From positions 1,360,001 through 1,424,000 of the forward strand of contig CM035318.1 of NCBI GenBank assembly GCA_000497125.2: a stretch of DNA of 64,000 nucleotides, read 5' to 3'. Below, piece by piece: positions 11,673-21,900 of this stretch. Each line of letters begins with the position of its first letter. Position 1 is the first letter of the stretch. The notes under the pieces are model-generated. The model worked only from the letters and a program-made list of their open reading frames with translations. It was not told the origin of the DNA and did no database searches. The position numbers were made by a program, and so were the translations under genes. The DNA is from Spironucleus salmonicida. Lineage: Eukaryota > Fornicata > Diplomonadida > Hexamitidae.

Positions 11673-12659
11673 ATGAATGAAAAAACATCAGAACTGGTAT
11701 TTGAAAATACACCTATTTCAATATTATCATTAGATAAACAATTTCCATTAACTGTATATTAAGACGACATCCCAGCTATTATAATATCCTTAAGTGAGTG
11801 TAGCTCTATGGCACATATTCTGTAAAGGCAGGATATTCTTACTTCTCTTTCTTAGGCCTAGTTCCCAATTTAAAAATTTCTGCATGAAAAATTCCCAAAA
11901 ACTGTTAACGACTTAATCGAATGCCTGTGCGCGTAAACAGAGTTCATCAACGAAGAAGTAGGCATCCTAGACAACGATTTCCATCAAACATTCTAAAATC
12001 TTTTGAACGAGATCGCCGATCTCGATTTCAACGAATCTGAACGTAACCAGCTCATTGACGATATATACGTCCAAAAAGTCAATAGAGAATACTTTTTCGT
12101 CGAAAAGCTCTTCCAGGAACTCAAAACGAAACAATGCCTAATGTTGCCGTTTCTGCAACGCTTTGGCCACTCACCAGGCCACGTGACCACCTTGTACAAA
12201 AACTGCCCTTTTTTGCTCGGCCAGGGTGACTATTTGGTGATTAGGTAAGATTTTTCACAGCGGCTTTCATCTTTATAGCCAGCAACCGCCCATGAACTCG
12301 CAATTTCGTGCTCTGGTCAGAAGATCCTTTCTCAATCACTGAAATCGGAAAATTTGATCTTCGAGGACGTCAGAATCTGTGATTTGCAAAGCATTAAGCA
12401 GCTAACTTTCGGAAGTCAGAAAATCAAAATTTCGATTGTGGAAGGGGATTAGAAAAGCTACGAATTCGCCTGCAAGGATGTTTTTGATGCCAAATAGTAC
12501 TTTTTGATTGCAAATTTGGGCAGATTGGTGATCAACGACCAGAAGAGACTTATTCCGGGGCAATACGAAGTTTAGGGCTCTGATGTTGTCTCCGGTACCG
12601 TTACAATCGGGATGTTGAGCGACAAGAGTCCTGGAATTGTACTGATTGGTATCGATTGA
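11673..12659 (+). CDS. Uncharacterised protein with GC-rich 3' three-quarters
   Basis: A 328-aa protein I do not recognise.

The N-terminal third is helical (SMAHILQRQDILTSL), the middle acidic, and the C-terminal half strand-rich with GQGDYLVIRQDFSQRL and FGSQKIKISIVEGDQK, suggesting a small beta domain. There is no membrane segment.

Composition is odd. The first ~220 bp match the local 20-25% GC, but from about 11890 to the stop GC is roughly 45% (27 of 60 bases in 12001-12060). Codons there are mostly C- or G-ended (GAC, CTC, AAC, TTC) and Gln is often CAG/CAA. The frame runs unbroken through the change, and several TAA/TAG are still used as Gln, so the gene is read in the host code. Confidence 0.7.
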
Positions 12660-12865
12660 GATTTTTGTTATATCATTTAGACCCATAAAAATGAAGATGA
12701 GTTAAAATCATGCATTCTGGCTTGATTTCGTAGCTGCATGTACAGCATATTTACTTTATACTCTAATTAATATGTGTCTAAAAATTGCTATATTTCATGT
12801 AATTATTTTTATAAGTAATAAAATTTATATGTGAAAAGAATTAGTTTTTATCAGACCACTTCTTA

Positions 12866-14830
12866 ATGACGGAAGTAGTAAATGTATTTCCCACAGATTT
12901 TAATGAAAATTTTGAAAGATAAGCTGTTAACTCTTCGTAAACATTGAAATAACCTATATTATTGATTCCTGGAGTTTGCGGTAGCAAACTTGTTGCTAGA
13001 AATAAAATAAGTAAACAGTCCGAGTACGCGTGGATTAATACTTCATTTTTACCTTTTTCTCCGTCTTCAAAAGCAGCTGAGTATTTATGGGGGTATAATA
13101 ACGAAAATTTCGAATACGTTAGTTTTCTTAATGATTATGTTGATGTAGAAGCTATTCCTGGTGAGAAGGGTTGCGATCGTTTGTTAGATATAGGCATATT
13201 AGATGTTAAATATTTTGAAAATGTAAACATTGGTAAATACTTTGGTCCAATGATATAATACTTAGTAACTAAATTAGGATACTAGCTGGGCGTTAACCTT
13301 TTTGCTTTCTCATATGATTGGAGATAATCACCTCATATAGGTATCATTTAAGACTAGTTACATAGTCTCATTCAAGAAATTAAAAAACTAACTAGCAGTA
13401 AAATTTAAATTATTGCTCATTCTATGGGTGGTGTTATTACAGATACCTATATTAAATTGCATCCAAAAACATGGTATGAAGATATTTCAAAATTTATTGC
13501 ACTTGGTGTTCCATTTGATGGTTGTGGTGGATTATCATTAGAAGGCATTTTAATGGGATATACACTTAAGCTTCCAATTCCGAAATGTACTGCAAAGGTC
13601 ATGTAGGCTTCGTGTGGTTCAGCAGCATGTCTCCATTAGAAGAAGACTGGATACTCATCAGTTACGCCTTGTATATTCATTAAAAAATTATTTGAAGATT
13701 AAAAAAATTATGAAGATGAAGTTTAGACAAAAGAGGATTCTGGTATATTATCTAAACTCAAGCTTAAATTTAAACAACAAAAAGATGAACATTTAGTAGT
13801 TGAATTTAATGATAGTTTATATTACACCGGGGAAATACCTGATGTAGCTTTCATAATAGCTAAAAAATGTTTTGAGGAAAAAGGAACAGATTTTCGTAAT
13901 GCTAAAGAAACATATTTAAAACTTCAAAAATGTTCAAAACGAGGAGCTATTATTATAAATGGTTGGCTCAGCCCTGTTATTAACGTTACAAAGACTGCAT
14001 AGGTATTGAATACCCCGGATTAAATTTTAGAAAATGATTTTAAAAAAGGGGTGTGCAATATATAAGATCTTAACAGAACTGACTTTTCATGGGAATGTTA
14101 TTCTGTATGGTCTGATGCAGAAATGAGTGGTCGGAGGACCCATTTTTAACATAAAAATATTAAATTTAATTCAGCATAAGCAAAATTTGATGAATAAATT
14201 TATGATTTTATAAATAATACTAACGAAATTATCGTTGAAAATTCTAAGTTTAATTTAAGAGAGTATGCATCTGGATTATAATACTATAGATTATTATAGC
14301 AAACACATGAGCCTGTTCCACAAAATATTAATAGTAATTCATAAATGAATTCATGTATGTCTGGTACAAATTTTGGGTAAGTTGGACCTTGGGCTACTAT
14401 AAATACACCATAGCTGCTCGAAGAATAATCTATATTTTAGTTATTAGATTTAATTCATCCTGACGATATGTTTGAGTCATTCTTGTTTAAAGCAGACAAA
14501 CAGCTATATAATGACTTGGGAAATTCACGATCGTTACCAATAAATATTTCTGATCATTCAAATTTTAGATTTTACTCCATTTCTGGTTCAAAAGTTGACA
14601 CTCCGTTACATCTAGTATATTCAAAGCCTGTTAGAAATTATACTGAACTTCTAAATTAAAAACCAGAATATATAAATGTCGAAGGAGATGGAACAGTATT
14701 TTTAACTGGAGCATTAGGAGATGATTTTCCAGATAATGTAAGTTAACGGTATGTGTTATAGGGTGTTAAACATTTCAGTTTAATTATGGATGAGAGAGTC
14801 TGGAATTGGTTGGCGGAATGGCTTGAATGA
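12866..14830 (+). CDS. LCAT/PDAT-family acyltransferase or phospholipase
   Basis: A 654-aa alpha/beta hydrolase of the lecithin:cholesterol acyltransferase family, which moves or releases fatty acyl chains from phospholipids. The N-terminal LLIPGVCGSKLVARN (about residues 32-46) is the family oxyanion region. FAFSYDWR-like SYDWRQSP and AHSMGGVIT (nucleophile Ser at residue 186) follow. Near the C-terminus VEGDGTVFLTG supplies the family's GDGTV segment and VKHFSLIMD the likely catalytic His. No signal peptide or N-terminal anchor is visible, unlike secreted LCAT or membrane-bound PDAT, so location is unclear. The protein is longer than LCAT because of Gln/Lys-rich insertions around residues 255-300. 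CCACTTCTTA precedes the ATG. Confidence 0.85.
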
Positions 14831-14867
14831 AAAATATTATTACTTAATTTATAATTATAGCAGATAC

Positions 14868-15956
14868 TCAATCTAAACCATAACGAACATCATAGGTTTT
14901 CCTTAAACCCTATGCTTTGCTTTAGATACCAACACGTTAAGGTATTTTTGTTTCCTAATAATTAAAATCTATATCATCAATCAACACCATTTACAAAATA
15001 ACATCTAATAAACCATCATCAAGAATGCTTTCAACAAATAAAAAAGAATCCTATGAACTTATACCAACTTCTTCTAAAAAACCTTGTTTTGCTAAATGTG
15101 GTTTTCGTCTTTTAATAATTTGCTTAATTCCTTTTTTTAGTTTATCTTTGCATTATACAAAGTTATCAATTTATTTTAACAAAAAATCATAATTATATTT
15201 AACAACTTTTTCTCGTTTTTTACATTCATCATGAATATGATCCAATTATGAATTTAATCTATTAATAATAGGTGGCAACTTTCTAGTTGAAGTTTAAACT
15301 TCACTTTTCTTGTCATCTTCAATCGCTAATTACTCAGAATCAGTTTCTTCATAATATTCTGAATTTTATTAAGCTTTCCTTGGTGCATATAAAAAATCTG
15401 TTTCGATTCTTGATCTAGCTCGTTCACGTGTTTTTTCATATAATTACACTGAAAATTAAGACTTTTAAGTACGTAAAGTATTTATTGATGACGTTAACCT
15501 TTATAAATGTTCCTTATATTTAGAATTTTCATCTAATTACTTAAGTAACTTTTCTTATAAATATTTGACTGAAGACTATAGCTACTAAACATCATATGCA
15601 ATAGTTGGATCGACTTCTTACTCTAAAATATTATTCTTCAATCCATGTTTAGCAACATATAATGATTATACTTCCTGTTTAATTTCATATTTTTTGTTTT
15701 TTAAGGTTGTCTCTGTTTGCTCAATCTTTTCTTCTAGTTTAGCTTGTAAAAAATGTTTATCTCCTTTAAAGTTAAACTCTGGATCACATGTTGGTTCATA
15801 AACTTATAATTTAAATATTACATGTTATTTTTACAATTCTAATCGCTGAATTTCCCTAGTATATTTTGTAATATGCGTTTACATATCAAATTCTAATAAT
15901 TCTAATTGTGATTATAGTTAAATCCTGTGTTGAACTTTAGAAGTCGGTTTTGACAT
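14868..15956 (-). CDS. Coiled-coil protein, 362 aa
   Basis: I do not recognise this protein. Most of it is predicted coiled coil: residues about 5-60 (LELLEFDMQTHITKYTREIQ), 75-180 and 255-310 are charged Glu/Lys/Gln heptads. A short ordered segment sits between them (DFLYAPRKAQQNSEYYEE), and the basic cluster KRRKPHLAKQGFLEE lies near residue 300. The C-terminal 60 residues look globular. Such architecture is common in cytoskeletal or axonemal proteins, and the dynein gene is nearby, but that is only context. It ends 37 nt from the LCAT-like stop (convergent) and lies 44 nt downstream of the RRM-like gene. Confidence 0.65.
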
Positions 15957-16000
15957 TTTTGTAAAGATAGATATTAAATATATTAAGTAAATAACTCACT

Positions 16001-16891
16001 TCAAACAATAATAATCTATTTTCCATCTTATGCTAATTCTTCTCCTATTAAACTAAACCATTGCTCACAGTTATTTCTACTTTAAACATCTTTAAATAAT
16101 ACATTGATATGATATTTAGCAGTATCAACAAAAGTGAATGGTGGAAAGCTTATTTTATCTACATTTCCAACTTACTACAATTTTTACATTATTTCAGTTT
16201 CATCTAATGAGATTCGTAAATTATAAATTTAACATGCTCGATTTTACTAGTGATAAATCATAGTTGTAAATTATATGCTCTCTCTTTATAAAATAACTAT
16301 AGCCTAATGTATACAATCGGATTCCATAAAATACACTATAGTAGACTAAAATTTAGAAATAAAAACTGCACTAAACTAACTAAGCAATCTTTTAGCAGCC
16401 TCTATACTTGTAAAAACCTTTATTTAATGCCGTCTGACATCTTGTTCAAGGTAGCAGGCTATTTCATACGTGTTGAACAAATATAGCTTGATGGAATCTA
16501 AAGCCTTCTCAGCTGCTAAAGATGAATTAAAAAGAATATACCCAACATTCTTGATTACATAAACTGCCGCAAAACCTCTAAGGTGACAGAACATGTAATG
16601 AGCTTCCAGGGACGTCAGTTAGCAATTCAAAATTTGGATAGTTTAAAGAATAACAATTGACGTAGGTAGAGCTGGAAGAGCCTTTATATCGAATTTTGCA
16701 TCTTTTTAGCAGTGAAAATAATTATTAAGGCCGTCAACTGCGTTTAGAGCATCTTCTACCGTATCAAAATCTAAGAAAACCCTAAACGGAGAAAATATAC
16801 TGTATTTGGTGGGTTAAATTACAAGCCCTCGGCAAATTGCAGTAAGTGCATGCTCAGAAACAGGATAGTTTGAAGACAAGAAGATCCTCAT
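16001..16891 (-). CDS. RRM-like RNA-binding protein (intact donor copy)
   Basis: A 296-aa protein with two or three RRM-like folds. RVFLDFDTVEDALNAVDGLN (about residues 37-56) and FAAVYVIKNVGYILFNSS followed by AAEKALDSI show RNP1-like aromatic strands and the helix after them. A third alpha/beta unit lies at the C-terminus (LRISLDETEIMQKLQQVGNV). The RNP motifs are degenerate, so family membership is moderate. The ATG is 22 nt downstream of a same-strand tRNA-Ile gene, so the leader is short or tRNA-linked. Codons 1-174 lie inside the inverted repeat; the last ~122 residues lie outside it and exist only here. Confidence 0.65.
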
Positions 16892-16913
16892 TTTTAGGTA
16901 GATCGAAATTATT

Positions 16914-16986
16914 TGGTCGTTCTGGGGCTCGAACCCAGGACCTTCTGCTTATCAGACAAACGCTCTACCTACTGAGCTAAACGACC
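16914..16986 (-). tRNA. tRNA-Ile (anticodon GAU)
   Basis: A 73-nt cloverleaf: acceptor GGTCGTT/AACGACC, D stem GCTC/GAGC, anticodon stem TTTGT/GCAGA with two G-U pairs, loop CTGATAA (anticodon GAT), T stem CTGGG/CCCAG with TTCGAGC, discriminator A, no encoded CCA. The A box (TAGCTCAGTAGG) and B box (GGTTCGAGCC) fit Pol III. No TTTT run follows within 30 nt. The same-strand RRM-like ATG is 22 nt downstream. Most eukaryotes use AAT (inosine) for this Ile box, so a GAU tRNA is notable. Confidence 0.93.
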
Positions 16987-17042
16987 TTTGTAAAATTAAG
17001 CCTTCTAATACTAGACAAGTAGTAAAATTGTAATCTATTAAA

Positions 17043-17705
17043 ATGGCTTTTATTGAAACACACATTAAGGAAATATTTGGAGACAATAGCGTAATATCTG
17101 TAGATTTCGATCTTATTTTCGAAAATGGTTTATTCGCCTCTCAAACGACTACCGTGCTCCTACGTCTCAGACTCAGGAATTCTTAAGGTCAGCCATCTGC
17201 AAACATGTGCGCTAAAGAAATTCTCTCAAACCTACGTGTTATTCATAATAGTATTCTTTTACCATCGCCTCTTGTCACCAGCTCCTTTGGAGCTTTCAAA
17301 TTCCTAGTAACACCTACAGTCCTTAATTCATTCGAAATTGAATATGGGCTCTATCGGTATACCAAGAATATCGCAGCTATTAAAGCTTGGGAATAATCTA
17401 AAGATTATCAAATCTAAGGAAATATCGCATCCTCGAGCAATACAGTGTGGGCTCTCACCAAAGCATAAGAAAATACTAGTATTAGGATTAAATTTAGTAA
17501 AGAAAGCCAGATAGGGTATCAGATTGGTACACACGAAGTTTAGTAAATAGGAACCAGTACGGAGTTTTCAATTACCTTCTTACCCTCACTGTTGGTATGC
17601 AAAACGTCTGCATAGGAATTAAAAATTCCCATCAAGAGCTACGCGAATCTTACTATTTGCGCTAGGATTAAAAAAGATAGAATAGCAGAAGTGTTTACAT
17701 AGTGA
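17043..17705 (+). CDS. Uncharacterised protein, 220 aa (left copy)
   Basis: I do not recognise this protein. It is soluble and strand-rich: an N-terminal VISVDFDLIFENGLFASQ, a central ILLPSPLVTSSFGAFKFLV and a C-terminal IPIKSYANLTICARIKKD suggest a small beta-rich or alpha/beta domain. There are no cysteine clusters or membrane segments. It sits between the tRNA-Ile gene (divergent) and TRM13, whose ATG is only 18 nt beyond this stop. GC is higher than in flanking genes. The right-arm copy differs at one codon, AAG (Lys) here and CAG (Gln) there, at position 17364. Confidence 0.65.
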
Positions 17706-17706
17706 T

Positions 17707-17717
17707 TTTCCACTTCA
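17707..17717 (+). promoter_or_regulatory. TTTCCACTTCA element at the TRM13 start
   Basis: Lies in the 18-nt gap between the upstream stop and the TRM13 ATG, 6 nt before the ATG. If TRM13 has its own promoter, it must be here or inside the upstream gene. Confidence 0.5.
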
Positions 17718-17723
17718 TTTAAA

Positions 17724-18725
17724 ATGGAACCTGAATAAAAAGTGAATCTCGATCCTATTATGCAGTGTCCCTTTTCTAAGGCGCATAAAATTGCTAAAGA
17801 TAGATACTTCCATCATATCAAGGTATGCGATAAAAGGCCAGAGCTGTAACCTAGTTATACTTTCTAAATACCATTTACTACACCAGATGCACACCCAAAG
17901 CAAACCTTAACGTTAGAGGCCGCTTATCTTATTGAGGGGAAAATTTTTAAAATTATAAGCATATTCTCTTAAGAGCTAGAAATGTTTAACCAACCATTAG
18001 CTTAACTAAACCTCGAAGTTGACGTCCCTTTCCACGAATCAGTCAAGCATGCTCCATAGCTCAAGTCTTTAGCAGGGCATATACTTGATAGTATCCCAGT
18101 CACTGATCTTGTAATTGAGGGTGGGGCGGGTACCGGAATGCTATCGGCATACTTAGCATTTAAAGATAAACATATTAACACAGAAACTAAACGAAGGTTT
18201 ATACTTATGGAACGAGAACGTGGGTTTAAACATAAATTTGATAGATATGTCAAATTTTGTGGAGAGTCTGTTGAGAGAGTTTTATGTGATCTTAGAGCTG
18301 TAGATTTCCAAAAATTACGATCGCATTATTCTGCATAAAACATAACTGTAATCGGGAAGCATCTATGCGGCCATGCAACAGACTGTGTTTTGAAGTGGGA
18401 GGCGGATCACTATGCTATTGCATTATGTTGTCATGCTAAAGCAGATGGGGGAGACCTTCTAGGCGTGGAATTTCTAAGGGACATGACTCCTGGCGAACTA
18501 TACTAATTGTGCAGAATGACGAGTTGGTAATTTGCCTGGAAGGGTTAGGAAAGTCTAGACCTTTAATAAATTGAGAAACAAAGATTAGGGACATTCTTTC
18601 GCCAGGTGTTAGACTGTTGCAGAATTAAATGGTTGAAAATGCATAAATATTGGGTAAAACTTGTACGATATTGTTCAGAAGTAGACAGTCCAGAATGTTG
18701 GCTGATCCTGGCAGGAAAAGAGTGA
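17724..18725 (+). CDS. TRM13: tRNA 2'-O-methyltransferase TRM13 (left copy)
   Basis: A 333-aa enzyme that methylates the ribose of acceptor-stem position 4 of certain tRNAs. The N-terminal CHHC zinc finger is visible: CPFSKAHKIA, then HHIKVC (Cys, His, His, Cys at about residues 15-35). The methyltransferase domain has VIEGGAGTGMLSAYLA as SAM motif I (about 134-149) and the family-diagnostic IGKHLCGHATD (about 211-221), followed by IALCCHAKADGG. The C-terminal helical part is as in the family and the length is slightly short of the yeast protein. Two tRNA-Ile genes flank the locus. The right arm holds an apparently identical second copy. Confidence 0.9.
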
Positions 18726-18738
18726 ACTACTAGAAATT

Positions 18739-18811
18739 TGGTCGTTCTGGGGCTCGAACCCAGGACCTTCTGCTTATCAGACAAACGCTCTACCTACTGA
18801 GCTAAACGACC
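18739..18811 (-). tRNA. tRNA-Ile (anticodon GAU)
   Basis: Identical in sequence to the copy at 16914-16986. It lies opposite the 3' end of TRM13, 13 nt away. A TTTT run occurs about 20 nt downstream on its strand and could end Pol III transcription. Confidence 0.93.
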
Positions 18812-18907
18812 ATGGTAAATAAATTTCAAAACAAAAAATATACATATTATTGGACATTTAAGTAGGCTATATGAACTCTTCTAATTAGGATACAGTTGAA
18901 ATTAATA

Positions 18908-21900
18908 TCACTCCATAGGGAAAAGCAGTCTCAATGTTTCAGCGCCAACATCATTAATACTAATATTCCCTATTTGGATCCAACCGCCTGACTGAGTATA
19001 CATTGGTACTGGTGTTTTTCCACCAATAGGAACCACATCTAAAGCGATTCCTTGAAGTTCACAACCGTCATAAATATCTTGGTGGAGAGAATCCAACGAA
19101 ACCTTGCGAACTCCAACGTTTTTAGCAAAAATGCCCTACCATTCTCCTTTGACAAAAGAAGTTTAAAGCACCAGCTTAGAACAAGCCCGTCTCGTCTTAA
19201 GAGCATTATCTATTACAAGTCTTCCTACTTAATTGTGATATTTATGACTATCTTTGGATGTAATATTCAAATAAGTCATGATATGCTACTTTTGTATTCT
19301 TTATCGGGTTACTTCAGGCAAAATTAAATCAGTTTATGCAGGGATTTTAGATAATAAATCTTTAAATTACTCTACTAATTAGAAAGATCTAATACTCCCA
19401 GCCAACTTTACATCAAAAATTCGTTACAATAATGAAAGTTACCTATTTTGAATTGTTAAATCATCAACAAGATTACCAACCCACTCAGAGTCAATATCAT
19501 TTTCTACAAAAGATTATAAAAATATGGAATACCATTGTGCAATATTTTACATTAATCCCTATATCAACTGCTCATCTTTTTTAGTTTACTGTAAAAGTAA
19601 GTAAATTTCGTGTATTTAAGCTAATTTCAAAATCAACTACTAAGGAGGGATATAATATGCTTTCTTGAATCTAGTTAGGACAATCGCATATACGATTTGA
19701 GCATTAAATATGAACATTGTTAAATCTGGGTGTTCTTTGTCAATAAAGTTTTAGTAAAATTCATCCGCCCCATATCCTATAATATCTTTGTAACCTAGAT
19801 TAGCAGGAATGTAAATATGTTATGTAACATCGTGAATATGACGATATGAAAGTAGCTCATCATTTTTAAGGAAAAATATCTTGAGCTTCGAATATTGATC
19901 TAAAAATTCTGAACTAATCTATGACCCATTGTTTTGATTAACAATCAGATGCCAGTCACTTTAATGCATATTCTAATATCTATTCTAGAACCCAATAATG
20001 TTTGTATATACATGAAGTGTAATTTTACTCGAGGTAGCAATATATGCTAAAAGTTCTTGAGTATATAAGGTATTGGATGAGATTAAATAAGGTAGCTAAA
20101 ATTAGCTATTTTCTATAAATGACACCCTATCTTAAATAGTAATTTATTTTTGCTCTATATATGGATAAATTTAGGCAAATTCTGAATCTACACAATTTAT
20201 GAATTCATCTGGCATTAGTATTTTAAGCAATATCAGGAAGACACCCACGTTTCCGTTTCTCTTCTATGGTTATTATTTTTATAATTGAATCTCCTAAGAT
20301 GTCGCATTAAGCTTTGATAATAGCGCATTTACTTGCATTTCATCTTCTGGGTCAGTTATAAAATTGACAAACTCATTCATAAATGGCTAATTATCGATTA
20401 TATCTAAATGACTTGCAGCGAATAAAAAATTAACTATATCATCTACTAAAACCTCATCTTTAAGAATCATAAAAGTTTTAAATTTCAAAACCTACGCAGC
20501 ATCATTCTTCATTTTCATTAATTAATCCATTTATTTATCGCAGTATTACATTATTTATTCAATATTCATACCCTTGCCATGCAGCTGCTAAAATAAATCA
20601 AGCAGCATTTACTATAACATTTTCTCGTTCATATTACAAAATAAACCCATTTTTATGTAAAAATCAAATTTATTACTTAATGGTATATATTAAGTGGTAT
20701 TTTAACGTTATCTATACTATTTTTAGGTGTTATCAATTTGTGAGTATAGCATCGATAAATTTGAGTATGTTCTTTTAACTTGGTCTAAAATATTTATAAT
20801 AACTATTTAATCGACATTTATTGGAATTTCTGGAATTAGAAACTCATTTAAATGAATTTACATTGATTTTAAAATATCATCTTACTTATCTAATTATTAA
20901 ACTATATCACCTTATAATTTACTTAGTATTTATTAGTTTTCTTCTGATATATATTTATTAAATGATTTTTCTAATAAATTTGATCTACTTAACAACTAAA
21001 TACGAATAAAATAGGAAATTTTGCACAACTGAGATGGAATTTAAAATGTGTGCTCATAAGTCTAGTAGATCACTATTCTAGATGTATATTCTAATAAAAA
21101 CGGTATAATAACATTAAGATCAACATATGAATCAACTTAAATGATAGTTATTGAGGACTATTAACTAGAAACTTTTAATTTCAAACCAAAAGCTTAATCT
21201 GATGCATTAAGAACTTAATTTTATTTATCTTATGATGTTCCTAATTATAAAAGCCAATTAAAAATTAATTAGTTATTATCATAAATATACGGAAATTCAT
21301 GACATGTATTAATAATTCCATTAATAATATGTGCTTTAAGTAATATATCATTATCTTATGGCAACCCCATATTTTCCCAAATCAATTTACGCTTTTACTA
21401 TTTGTCAAATATATGTATTAAATCTTCTGGAGAATCTAACTTCTAACTAAATACTTACGATTGTTCTAATACAGATTAACAACTCTTAATAAAAGCAAAT
21501 ATTTCATTTATTGACTATGTACCACAATAGTTAATAAGCATTCCAAAAAGTAAAGAATCCCCATGTAATTATAATTTAAGTTGATTCGTATCCATTTTTT
21601 ACTTTTCAGCTATTTCAAATTATAATATTTCTTAAATCTCAATTAGTCGTTAATCAATTAAATCCATATTATCTATTGATTTTTATGACTCATCTTTTTA
21701 CGTTTTTAGACGTAATATTCTATCTTTACCTAGTTAAATATTTTATTAAATATCATTTTGTTGTTCTATTGTCTTTTATAGTTATTCTACTACTAATAAT
21801 TTTGTTTATTCTAGTTAAACTAGCTAATGGTAAAAATCACATTCCCTCAGTTATTATTATGCTTTAAAAATAATTACAATAAGTTGCTTCCATAAATTAA

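Larger units (their letters stand above)
16369..20593 (+). repeat. Inverted repeat, left arm (donor), 4,225 bp
   Basis: The reverse complement of 32205-36429. Positions in the two arms sum to 52798 throughout. I noticed only two mismatches, at 16424/36374 and 17364/35434, though I did not align every base. The outer edge falls inside the RRM-like gene and the inner edge inside the dynein gene, and both reading frames continue unbroken across the edges here. No terminal inverted repeats, target-site duplication or transposase were found. Confidence 0.95.

Noticed and set aside
12402-12686. Minus-strand ORF opposite the GC-rich gene.
   Set aside because: Longer GC-rich DNA gives open antisense frames. 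The plus frame continues from a normal upstream start and uses TAR-Gln codons in the host manner.
18872-19147. Plus-strand frame starting ATG AAC TCT at 18872, opposite the dynein C-terminus.
   Set aside because: Short, composition unlike its neighbours, and antisense to a dynein frame that continues in phase to 31504.
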